NCBI GenBank assembly: GCA_013822085.1
Contig: PNJV01000010.1
Span: 1-60,679, forward strand
From: Isosphaera sp.
Lineage (GTDB): Bacteria; Planctomycetota; Phycisphaerae; Phycisphaerales; UBA1924
Length of the DNA stretch: 60,679 nt
Direction: 5' to 3'
In this document: positions 13,027 to 20,217 of the stretch, in pieces
Layout: every line of letters begins with the position of its first letter
Position numbering within the stretch: position 1 is the first letter of the stretch
Program-made: the position numbers and the translations under genes
Notes under the pieces: generated by a model
What the model saw: only the letters and a program-made list of their open reading frames with translations
Told to the model about the DNA's origin: nothing
Database searches by the model: none

Positions 13027-13057
13027 ATAAAAAACGCCGAGCCAGGGGCTCGGCGTT
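13027..13057 (-). terminator. Intrinsic terminator of the fibro-slime gene
   Basis: CGCCGAGCC and GGCTCGGCG form a perfect 9-bp stem, 11 bp with flanking A-T pairs, around a 3-base loop. On the minus strand it is followed by a T-tract (TTTTTTAT). It lies 53 bases past the stop codon of the fibro-slime gene and shields the hydrolase promoter from read-through. It is the clearest terminator in the window. Confidence 0.88.
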
Positions 13058-13109
13058 GTCGCGTGCGAGGTCACACGGGGGGTCGGCCCGTGCGCGGGGT
13101 CGGGCTGGA

Positions 13110-14108
13110 TCAGTCAAAGAGCGCGTCGTCGGAGGGGGCAAGGAGGAGGTTGGTCTCGATGCGGAAGTTCGACTCGGTGGTGTGCCGCTCGGCGTGGAAG
13201 ACCTGGAGCTTGTAGGTCTTGCCGTCCTCGAGCCAGCTCAGGCGGTCGAGCTCGACGGACTGCTCGCGGCGGGGGTGGACGCCGCCCAGGTCGATGGCCA
13301 GCCGGCCGCCGATGAAGACCCACACGTCGTCGTCGCCGGTGAAGGTGAAGACCAGGCCCTGGCCGCGCTTGTAGGTGAAGATCGTCGAGACCTCGGTGGT
13401 GAAGAAGAAGTTGGACATCAGGCCGGCGCGGTTGCGGGCCGAGTCGCCCCAGAGCTGGCCGTTGATGGCGAAGAAGCCGCCCAGCGACCGGTAGGGCTCG
13501 TCCACGGCCGAGTCGAAGACGAACCGCGAGGTGCCCGGCACGCGCTTGAGCGTGAGCTGGATGACCGTCGACTGGTTGACGCCCTCGACGTCGTTGTACC
13601 AGGAGCGGAAGGAGTCGAAGGAGGTCACGCGGCGGTCGGTGCGGACCTGGAGCGAGCCGGCGGTGTCGCCGCGGGCCGGGTCGTACATGGCGGGCATGAT
13701 GGCCCGGCCCGAGGAGTCGCGGAAGACGGAGTTGAGCTGGGTGCCGGCGAAGTTGCCCGACAGGACGGGCTTGCCGTTCTCGTCGAGGGTGTCGCGGAGC
13801 AGGCCCAGGCGGACCTCGCCCAGGAAGGTCTCAAAGTCGGGGTGGCCGCCGGAGGTGGTGCCGGGGCGGACGTCGCGGATGACCGCGTCGAGCACCATGG
13901 TGCCCGGCAGGTGGCCGAAGGGGTCCGAGGACGACCCGCCGCCGCCCGAGGGGCCCTCGTTGACGACGCCGCCGGCCCCGCTGGACAGCGCTTGGGCCAT
14001 GGCCAGGCTGGGCAGGCCCGCTCCGGCCAAGCCGAAGACGAGCGCCGCCAGGCCGGCGCGGAGCAGCCGACGACGCCGACGGACCGAGCAAGGAACGTGG
14101 TTGCGCAT
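13110..14108 (-). CDS. Secreted fibro-slime domain protein
   Basis: A 332-residue exported protein. The N-terminus has an Arg-rich head (RRRRRLLRAG) and a hydrophobic core ending near AMAQA at about residue 38, a signal peptide. After a short Gly/Ser linker, the body matches the fibro-slime domain: ending segments FTFTGDDDVWVFIGGRLAID and LGGVHPRREQ, then a beta-rich stretch with HAERHTTESNF. This PA14-like module occurs in extracellular carbohydrate-linked or adhesive proteins of Dictyostelium, Fibrobacter, myxobacteria and planctomycetes. GGAG precedes the ATG. It is a single-gene unit: the upstream region is shared divergently with murA and a terminator follows. Its role is probably extracellular or surface-associated; the ligand is unknown. 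Confidence 0.82.
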   Translation of the reverse strand: MRNHVPCSVRRRRRLLRAGLAALVFGLAGAGLPSLAMAQALSSGAGGVVNEGPSGGGGSSSDPFGHLPGTMVLDAVIRDVRPGTTSGGHPDFETFLGEVRLGLLRDTLDENGKPVLSGNFAGTQLNSVFRDSSGRAIMPAMYDPARGDTAGSLQVRTDRRVTSFDSFRSWYNDVEGVNQSTVIQLTLKRVPGTSRFVFDSAVDEPYRSLGGFFAINGQLWGDSARNRAGLMSNFFFTTEVSTIFTYKRGQGLVFTFTGDDDVWVFIGGRLAIDLGGVHPRREQSVELDRLSWLEDGKTYKLQVFHAERHTTESNFRIETNLLLAPSDDALFD

Positions 14109-14409
14109 AGTGGTCTCCCGAACCTCCAGCCTGGTGGCCCGCCGCGGGTGGCGCCGCCCGGCGCCGCCGAGCGTGTCCCCGGACGGGTCAGCGTTGAGCA
14201 TCCGATGCAAAGCGCGGCGCGGCCAGCGGGCGGCCGCACCGGGGCGAGGGCCGGCGGCCGCCTGGAGGGGTCGTGGCGCGGGCGCCGGCGGGGGAGGCTG
14301 GGCAACCGGCGCCGTCTTTGCGGCCCGGGAGCGCCGCGGTCCGACGTATATTGGCCCGCGACGCTCGGACGCGCCGCGTTCCCCCAGCAACCCGCACGGG
14401 ACACACGCC
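14109..14409. other. Divergent promoter region of fibro-slime gene and murA
   Basis: A 301-base non-coding region between divergent genes. Apart from a TATATT box at 14347-14352 for murA it is uniformly GC-rich, with no gene visible. Confidence 0.45.
14347..14352 (+). promoter_or_regulatory. Possible -10 box of murA
   Basis: TATATT stands out in GC-rich sequence 58 bases before the murA ATG. I see no good -35 at normal spacing. Confidence 0.3.
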
Positions 14410-15777
14410 ATGGACCGGTTCGATATCAACGGCGGCCGCCGACTGGCCGGCCGACTCACTGTCAAGGGCTCCAAGAACGCGGCCCTGCCGATGCTCGCGG
14501 CGGCCCTGCTGACCGATCAGCCCGTCACGCTGACCGACGTGCCCGAGCTGGCCGACATCGCCAACATGCGCCGGCTGCTCACCGAGCTCGGGTGCGAGGC
14601 CCAGGCCGTGCCGGCGGCGGACCCGGAGTCCCCCGGCGGGGCCGTGCGGCTGCACGCGCGCGACCAGTCGCGCTGCCACGCGCGGTACGACATCGTGCGC
14701 ACGATGCGCGCCAGCGTGTGCGTGCTGGGGCCGATGCTGGCCCTGCGGGGGCAGGCGCGGGTCTCGCTGCCCGGCGGGTGCGCCATCGGCGAGCGGCCGG
14801 TGGACATCCACCTGCGCGGGCTGGCGGCGCTGGGGGCCGACATCGTCCTGGACCAGGGCGACATCGTGGCGCGCGTGCCCAGGGCCCACCAGAAGCGCGG
14901 CCGGCTGCGCGGCGCCAGGGTCTTCCTGGGCGGCCCGTTCGGCTCGACGGTCCTGGGCACCGCCAACGTGATGTCCGCCGCGACGCTCGCCGAGGGGACC
15001 ACGGTGATCGAGTCGGCCGCGTGCGAGCCGGAGATCGTGGACCTTGCCAACCTGCTCAACGCCATGGGGGCGCGCGTCAGCGGGCAGGGCTCGCCGCGGA
15101 TCGTCGTCCAGGGCGTGGCCGAGCTGGGCGGGGCCGATCACCGGGTGATCCCGGACCGGATCGAGGCGGGCACGTACATGTGCGCCGCGGCGATCACCGG
15201 CGGCGACGTGACGCTGGACAACTGCCCCGTCGACGCGCTGATGGCCCTGGCCGACCGGCTCCAGGAGATGGGCCTGACGCTGCGCTTCGACCCCGGCCAA
15301 GACGCGATGCGCACCTCCTGCCGGGTGACGGCCCCGGCGCCGGGCTCGCTGCGCCCGGTGGAGGTGGCCACCCAGCCGCACCCGGGGTTCCCGACCGACC
15401 TCCAGGCCCAGCTGCTGGCGGTGCTGTGCCTGGCCGACGGCAACTCGGTGATCACCGAGCGGATCTTCACCGAGCGCTTCCTGCACGTGGCCGAGCTCTC
15501 GCGGATGGGCGCCCGGCTCTACCGCCAGGGCCCGACGGTGATCGTCTCGGGCGTGCGCGAGCTGGTCGGGGCCCCGGTGATGGCCAGCGACCTGCGCGCC
15601 AGCGCCTGCCTGGTGCTCGCCGGGCTCGCCGCCCGCGGCACGACCACGGTCAACCGCGTCTACCACCTCGACCGCGGCTACGAGCGCATGGAGCAGCGAC
15701 TCATCTCGCTGGGCGCCGACGTGACGCGCCTAAGCGCCAAGGACCCCGAGCCGGCGCCGCAGAACGCGGGCCAGTGA
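14410..15777 (+). CDS. murA: UDP-N-acetylglucosamine 1-carboxyvinyltransferase
   Basis: Catalyses the first committed step of peptidoglycan synthesis, transfer of enolpyruvate from PEP to UDP-GlcNAc, in the cytoplasm. The 455-residue protein opens with FDINGGRRLAGRLTVKGSKN, the usual MurA N-terminus with the substrate-binding KxxKN pattern. Catalytic Cys is conserved at C124 in SLPGGCAIGERPVD, so fosfomycin sensitivity would be expected at the enzyme level. Further landmarks are RIEAGTYM, GFPTDLQAQ and the ERIFTERF segment. A MurA gene supports a peptidoglycan wall in this organism. The ketosynthase-like gene follows 54 bases later on the same strand. Confidence 0.97.
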   Translation: MDRFDINGGRRLAGRLTVKGSKNAALPMLAAALLTDQPVTLTDVPELADIANMRRLLTELGCEAQAVPAADPESPGGAVRLHARDQSRCHARYDIVRTMRASVCVLGPMLALRGQARVSLPGGCAIGERPVDIHLRGLAALGADIVLDQGDIVARVPRAHQKRGRLRGARVFLGGPFGSTVLGTANVMSAATLAEGTTVIESAACEPEIVDLANLLNAMGARVSGQGSPRIVVQGVAELGGADHRVIPDRIEAGTYMCAAAITGGDVTLDNCPVDALMALADRLQEMGLTLRFDPGQDAMRTSCRVTAPAPGSLRPVEVATQPHPGFPTDLQAQLLAVLCLADGNSVITERIFTERFLHVAELSRMGARLYRQGPTVIVSGVRELVGAPVMASDLRASACLVLAGLAARGTTTVNRVYHLDRGYERMEQRLISLGADVTRLSAKDPEPAPQNAGQ

Positions 15778-15831
15778 CGCGGGGGCTCGCACCGCGGGCC
15801 GGCGCCGCGCGGTACACCTAGCCTTGCCGAT

Positions 15832-17232
15832 ATGCCTGAGCACGCTGCGCGTCGTTCGCCGGACCGGCGGGGGGTGGTGATCACGGGCCTGGGGGCCGTC
15901 ACGGGCCTGGGGATCGGGATGGAACCGCTGTGGGACGGCGCGCGGCTGGGGCGGTCGTGCCTGCGTCCGATCACCCGGCTCGACGCGTCCGGCTTTGCGT
16001 GCAGGCTGGCGGGGGAGGTCGGCGGGAAGGCGATGGGCGGGCCGGCGTTCTCGGCCCGCGACCACGTGCCCAAGGCGTTCCGCAAGGCCGTCAAGATCAT
16101 GGCGCGGGACATCGAGCTGGCGGTGGTGGCCGCCCTGCGCGCAGCGGCCGACGCCGGCGTGAGCACCCGCGCCGGCGCGCCCGACCCCGAGGACGACTCG
16201 TTCGTGGGCAGCTACGCCGGCGAGCGGATGGGGTGCCACGTGGGCGCGGGGCTCATCGCCGCCGAGCCCGACGAGCTGGCGGCGGCCCTGGCGACCTGCC
16301 GGCGGGAGGGCTCGGAGCGCCTCGACCTGACCAAGTGGGGCTCGGGGGGCATGGACGCGCTGACGCCGCTGTGGATGCTCAAGTACCTGCCCAACATGCT
16401 CGCCTGCCACGTGACGATCCTCCACGGGTGCCTGGGCCCGAGCAACACCATCACCTGCGCCGAGGCCAGCGGGCTGCTCTCGATCGCCGAGAGCGTGCGC
16501 GTCATCGAGCGCAACGACGCCGACCTGTGCTTTGCCGGCGGCGCCGAGAGCCGCGTGAACCTGATGGGGCTGCTGCGCATGACCTTCGCCGGACGCCTGG
16601 CCCCGACCGGGGACCAGACCGAGGGCGAGCGCGTGGTGCGGCCCTTCGACCCGGCCTCGGCCGGCGGGCTCATCGGCGAGGGGGCCGGCATCATCACCGT
16701 GGAGAGCGCCCAGACCGCTGCGGCGCGCGGCGCACGGGTCTACGCGCGGGTCTCGGGCCTCGGGGCGGCCCACAGCCCGGTGCGCCCGGTCATCCTGCGC
16801 AGCGACGCGCCCCCGCCGGAGGACGACGAGGGCTTCGCCGACGCGGCCCGCGCGGCCATCGCCGACGCCCGCCTCCGCCCAGAGGACATCGACGCCGTGG
16901 CCACGCTGGGCACGGGCGTCCCGCACCTGGACGTGCCCGAGGCGGGCGCGCTGCGGCGGGTCTTTGGCGCGCGCACCGAGTCCCTGCCGCTGATCACGCT
17001 GGGCCCGAACATCGGCAGCTGCGCCGCCGGCTCGGCGGCCCTGGTGGCCGCTGTGGCCGCCCGCGCCGTGCACGAGCAGCGCCTGCCTGCGCGCCTCAAC
17101 GCCGGCACGCCCCTGCCCTGGCTCCGGGCCGAGGCCGCCCCGGAGAGGCCCGCCTCGCTTGGCCATGTCCTGGTCATCACCAGCGCCCTGGGGGGGCAGA
17201 ACGCCGCGGCGATCCTTTCCAGGGCCGGCTGA
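15832..17232 (+). CDS. Ketosynthase-like protein lacking both active-site histidines
   Basis: A 466-residue thiolase-fold protein related to FabF/KAS II. The N-terminus GVVITGLGAVTGLG and the segment IGEGAGIITVE are typical. The nucleophile Cys is kept (TITCAEASG, C209). The two histidines needed for decarboxylative condensation are not: the usual HGT reads LGTG (L359) and the usual KSxxGH reads GPNIGS (S396), with the lysine also lost. It is therefore unlikely to run normal chain elongation; it may act as an acyl carrier, a chain-length-type partner or a transferase. An intact homologue lies 1 kb downstream on the same strand, which suggests a catalytic/partner pair like KS-alpha/KS-beta, except that here Cys is kept. 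No ribosome site precedes the ATG. Confidence 0.85.
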   Translation: MPEHAARRSPDRRGVVITGLGAVTGLGIGMEPLWDGARLGRSCLRPITRLDASGFACRLAGEVGGKAMGGPAFSARDHVPKAFRKAVKIMARDIELAVVAALRAAADAGVSTRAGAPDPEDDSFVGSYAGERMGCHVGAGLIAAEPDELAAALATCRREGSERLDLTKWGSGGMDALTPLWMLKYLPNMLACHVTILHGCLGPSNTITCAEASGLLSIAESVRVIERNDADLCFAGGAESRVNLMGLLRMTFAGRLAPTGDQTEGERVVRPFDPASAGGLIGEGAGIITVESAQTAAARGARVYARVSGLGAAHSPVRPVILRSDAPPPEDDEGFADAARAAIADARLRPEDIDAVATLGTGVPHLDVPEAGALRRVFGARTESLPLITLGPNIGSCAAGSAALVAAVAARAVHEQRLPARLNAGTPLPWLRAEAAPERPASLGHVLVITSALGGQNAAAILSRAG

Positions 17233-17285
17233 TCCAACGCCGGCTGGTCCGACGCCCACCGACGCGGGCCGGACGCGTCTCGCCT

Positions 17286-17315
17286 GACACGGGGCCGGCC
17301 GACGCGGGGCCGGCT
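17286..17315. repeat. Two 15-bp tandem repeats
   Basis: GACACGGGGCCGGCC is followed directly by GACGCGGGGCCGGCT, differing at two positions. A third, weaker copy of the core lies shortly upstream (GACGCGGGCCGG). Confidence 0.7.
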
Positions 17316-17350
17316 GAATCGACGGGTCAGTCCCTCTCGGCCGCCACCGC

Positions 17351-17359
17351 TGCTAGAAT
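17351..17359 (+). promoter_or_regulatory. Possible extended -10 upstream of the GxxExxY gene
   Basis: TGC followed by TAGAAT matches the extended -10 pattern. It would give a leader of roughly 170 bases to the GTG at 17536. Confidence 0.3.
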
Positions 17360-17535
17360 CCCCGCTGCAACGACCCTCCTACCACGCCCCCTCCGGCAGC
17401 GCGGCCCCTCCCCGAGCAGCGAGAAAGCCCATTGGTGATCAGGTCGCCCCCGACCCGTGCCGCCGCCGATCGAACACCGCTGACCGTCCTCAACCCTCTG
17501 CCGACTGACTCAGTTCACCGGTCTGGAGCCTTCGC

Positions 17536-18225
17536 GTGCAGCACGAATACGAGCGTCGTGGTGATTCCCGGGGTCCGCGTGGGTACGGCGGGGGCGCGGG
17601 CGGCGGCGGAGGGGGTGGCGGGAGCGGGGGCGGCTACCGCGGCGGGCAAGGCGGCTACGGCCAGAGCCGCCAGGGCGGTCCGGGCGGCGGCGGCGAGCGT
17701 CGCGGCCTGCCCCTGAGCGAGCTGGACCCGGCCCTGACTGCCATCAGCCACCGCGTGATCGGCTGTGCGCGGGACGTGCACATGGCCCTGGGCCCCGGCT
17801 ACGAGCGGGACGTGTACTTCAACGCGCTGGCCGAGGAGCTGCGGGCCAACTCGATCGAGTTCAAGCCCGACCACCCGCTGCCGGTGCGCCACCGCGACAA
17901 GGACGTCGGGCACGCCAGGGCGGACCTGTTCATCGCCGACCGGTTCATCGTGCGGGTGCTCTCGCAGCCGGCGGAGGTGGCGCCGTTCCAGCGGACGCAG
18001 CTGCGGGCCCAGCTGCGGGCGGCCGACGTGGAGCTCGGCCTGATCATCAACTTCGCGGGCCGGCTGCTCAAGGACGGGCTGGTGCGGGTGCTCAACCCGG
18101 ACAAGCTCCAGCTCCACCGCGACGAGGGCCACGACGCCCACGACGCCCAGGCCCACCAGGGGCACGAGGGCCAGGCGCACACCGACGAGGACTCGGGCGT
18201 GTACGACCCGGACGCCAACCGCTGA
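17536..18225 (+). CDS. GxxExxY-family protein with Gly/Arg-rich N-terminus
   Basis: A 229-residue protein starting with GTG, preceded by GGAG at 7 bases. Residues about 8-55 are a low-complexity Gly/Arg/Tyr-rich tail with RGG-like units, of the kind that binds RNA or condenses. The central region (about 60-190) matches the GxxExxY family, a small PD-(D/E)XK-nuclease-like group of unknown function common in planctomycetes and Verrucomicrobia: AISHRVIGCARDVHMALGPG, then a strand-rich segment with ARADLFIADRFIVRV and a C-terminal LGLIINFAGRLLKDGLVRV. In the name-giving motif the chain reads GPGYERDVY, so the Glu is displaced and Arg occupies its usual place. The C-terminus is His/Asp-rich. It lies between two ketosynthase-like genes, with no evident reason. 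Confidence 0.75.
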   Translation: MQHEYERRGDSRGPRGYGGGAGGGGGGGGSGGGYRGGQGGYGQSRQGGPGGGGERRGLPLSELDPALTAISHRVIGCARDVHMALGPGYERDVYFNALAEELRANSIEFKPDHPLPVRHRDKDVGHARADLFIADRFIVRVLSQPAEVAPFQRTQLRAQLRAADVELGLIINFAGRLLKDGLVRVLNPDKLQLHRDEGHDAHDAQAHQGHEGQAHTDEDSGVYDPDANR

Positions 18226-18274
18226 TCATCTCCGCGGCCCGGTCTGAGCGCATAGAAGCAGGACGCACACAGGC

Positions 18275-19600
18275 ATGACAGCACCCAGGATCGTCATCAC
18301 CGGGGCCGGCTGGGTCACGCCGCTGGGCCACGACGTGGAGTCCACGTGGGACTCGCTCCTGCGCGGCCGGAGCGGCGTGGGCCGGATCACGCGGTTCGAC
18401 GCCGAGACATTCCGGACGAACTTCGCCGCCGAGGTGCGGGGCTTTGACCTCTCGGCGCACATCGACGGGGCTCCCCGGCACTCCGAGGCCGGGCTCAACG
18501 CGCAGTTCGCCCTGGCGGCGGCGGCCCAGGCCTGCCGGCAGGCGGGGATCGACGCTGCACGGCCTGACCCGCGCCGGTTCGGGGTGTACATGGCCTCCGG
18601 CGAGGGGACGCTGGACTTTGAGCACTACACGTCCACGCACATCGCCGCCTGGGACCAGGGCGCGCGGGCGCTGGACCACGCCGAGTGGGCCCGCCAGGCC
18701 CAGGCGCGGATGTCCCCGGTCGCCGAGATCGAGCAGGAGGCGAACCTGACGCTCAGCCACATCGCCTGGGCCTTTGATTGCCGCGGGCCGGCGGTCAACT
18801 GCCTGACGGCCTGCGCCGCGAGCATCCAGGCCATCGGCGAGGCGACGGAGATGCTGCGCCGCGGCGACGCCGACGTGATGCTCGCCGGCGGGTCGCACTC
18901 GATGATCCACCCGCTGGGCATCACCGGGTTCATCCGCCTCACGGCCATGTCGGCCCGGCGCGACGACCCCGCCGCGGCCGCGCGCCCGTTCGACCAGACG
19001 CGCGACGGCTTTGTGATGGGCGAGGGGGCCGGGGTGCTGGTCCTGGAGACCGAGGACCACGCCCGCGCGCGCGGGGCCAGGCCGCTGGCCGAGGTGGCCG
19101 GCTACGGCTCGTCGGCCGACGCCTTCCGCGTCACCGACATGCACCCGGACGGCAAGGGCCCGCGCGACGCGATGCTGGCGGCGCTGCGGCAGGCCCGCGT
19201 CTGGCCGCGCGAGCCCCTGCCCGACGGCCGCCCCGCGGTGCAGTACATCGCCGTGCACGGCACGGGCACCAAGGAAAACGACCGCATCGAGACCAAGGCC
19301 GTCAAGCAGGTCTTCGGCCCGCACGCGCCGCGCATCCCCATGTCGTCGGTCAAGAGCATGATGGGGCACCTCATCGCCGCCGCCGGCGTGAGCAACGCCA
19401 TCACCGCCGTCAAGGTCATCCAGACCGGGCTGATCCCCCCCACCATCAACTACAAGAACCCCGACAGCGAGCTGGACCTGGACTACGTGCCCAACACCGC
19501 CCGCGACGCGCGACCCTCCGGGGGCGTCCAGGCGTGCCTGTGCAACTCCTACGGCTTTGGCGGACAGAACGACGCGCTGCTCATCCGCGCGTTGGCCTAA
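18275..19600 (+). CDS. Beta-ketoacyl-ACP synthase (FabF-like)
   Basis: A 441-residue condensing enzyme that elongates acyl chains with malonyl-ACP. All catalytic residues are present: Cys C180 in CLTACAASIQAI, first His H328 in VHGTGTKENDRIE, Lys K360 in VKSMMGH and second His H365. Other family landmarks are VITGAGWVTPLG, FVMGEGAGVLVLE and the C-terminal NSYGFGGQN. It is probably the catalytic partner of the histidine-less homologue upstream (about 1 kb, same strand, separated by the GxxExxY gene). It could serve general fatty acid synthesis or a dedicated lipid; no ACP, reductase or dehydratase gene is nearby, so I leave the symbol empty. Confidence 0.92.
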   Translation: MTAPRIVITGAGWVTPLGHDVESTWDSLLRGRSGVGRITRFDAETFRTNFAAEVRGFDLSAHIDGAPRHSEAGLNAQFALAAAAQACRQAGIDAARPDPRRFGVYMASGEGTLDFEHYTSTHIAAWDQGARALDHAEWARQAQARMSPVAEIEQEANLTLSHIAWAFDCRGPAVNCLTACAASIQAIGEATEMLRRGDADVMLAGGSHSMIHPLGITGFIRLTAMSARRDDPAAAARPFDQTRDGFVMGEGAGVLVLETEDHARARGARPLAEVAGYGSSADAFRVTDMHPDGKGPRDAMLAALRQARVWPREPLPDGRPAVQYIAVHGTGTKENDRIETKAVKQVFGPHAPRIPMSSVKSMMGHLIAAAGVSNAITAVKVIQTGLIPPTINYKNPDSELDLDYVPNTARDARPSGGVQACLCNSYGFGGQNDALLIRALA

Positions 19601-19819
19601 CGCCCGCCACCGCCGACGCGCCCAGGCCCGACCCGGGGCCCGGGGGGTTCTCGGCCCTGGGCGATCAATCTCCCGTGTGAACCTGGGCCGCCGCGTTCAG
19701 CGGCGCTGGGCGGTCGGCTGCGCAGCGGGCGGTCGTCGGCCCGGCCCGTTGGCTGCCGGCCCGCGCACAAGGCATGCTCTGGGCTGACCGCCCCGCTGGG
19801 CGGAGAGAGAGACACCGCT

Positions 19820-20077
19820 GTGGCAGAGCCCCTGTCCATCGCAGCACGCCGGGTGATCACTGCGGCGCTGGGGGCCTGGCCGTACAGCGGGGGCCACGCC
19901 GGGGGCCGATCGTGGCCCGGCCAGGAGCGCAGCCAGCCGCGGGCCGGCCCGGACGCCGAACCGGCAGCCCCCACCCGGCCCGGGCCGCCGCCGCGCGACA
20001 CCGCCGAGCTCTCACGCATGGCGCGGATGCTGCACTGGCACGCGGGGACCCGCAACGCCCTGACGCGCCGAGGGTGA
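19820..20077 (+). CDS. Possible small protein, 85 residues
   Basis: A short frame opening with GTG after a purine-rich run (GGAGAGAGAGAC). The product is basic, Pro/Ala/Arg-rich in the middle, with a more protein-like start (AEPLSIAARRVITAALGAW) and end (ELSRMARMLHWHAGTRNAL). No family is recognised and GC-rich DNA produces such frames by chance, so it may not be real. Confidence 0.25.
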   Translation: MAEPLSIAARRVITAALGAWPYSGGHAGGRSWPGQERSQPRAGPDAEPAAPTRPGPPPRDTAELSRMARMLHWHAGTRNALTRRG

Positions 20078-20204
20078 GAGCCCTTGTGGCGCAGCCTCTT
20101 GCCCGACCGGGTGCGTGTCCCGCGGGCGTGTGAGAGAGGCACGAGGGTTCGATGGAGCGCTCGGGTCACCGCCCGGGCGTTCCAGTGCGGCGGCGGGGCG
20201 CTGG

Positions 20205-20210
20205 TATGCT
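20205..20210 (+). promoter_or_regulatory. Possible -10 box giving a leaderless ComM-like mRNA
   Basis: TATGCT, preceded by TGG (an extended -10 pattern), ends 7 bases before the ATG at 20218. Transcription would begin at or next to the start codon, and there is no ribosome-binding sequence. A TATGCT also precedes nuoJ. Confidence 0.3.
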
Positions 20211-20217
20211 CGGGCCC

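Larger units (their letters stand above)
17233..17535. other. Intergenic region with tandem repeat and promoter-like box
   Basis: A 303-base gap. It has two tandem copies of a 15-mer of the form GACRCGGGGCCGGCY at 17286-17315 and an extended -10-like TGCTAGAAT at 17351-17359. I looked for a small acyl carrier protein gene here and saw none. Confidence 0.45.
19601..20217. other. Long intergenic region upstream of the ComM-like gene
   Basis: A 617-base stretch with one weakly supported small frame (19820-20077) and a -10-like box next to the following ATG. Otherwise very GC-rich; I see no RNA gene or terminator. Confidence 0.4.

Noticed and set aside
13056-15821. A 921-codon plus-strand frame across the fibro-slime gene and murA
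   Set aside because: It is antisense to one gene and out of frame with the other, and its product has no recognisable domain.
17233-17535. A possible acyl carrier protein gene between the ketosynthases
   Set aside because: No frame carries a DSL/DSx phosphopantetheine motif or an acidic helical composition.
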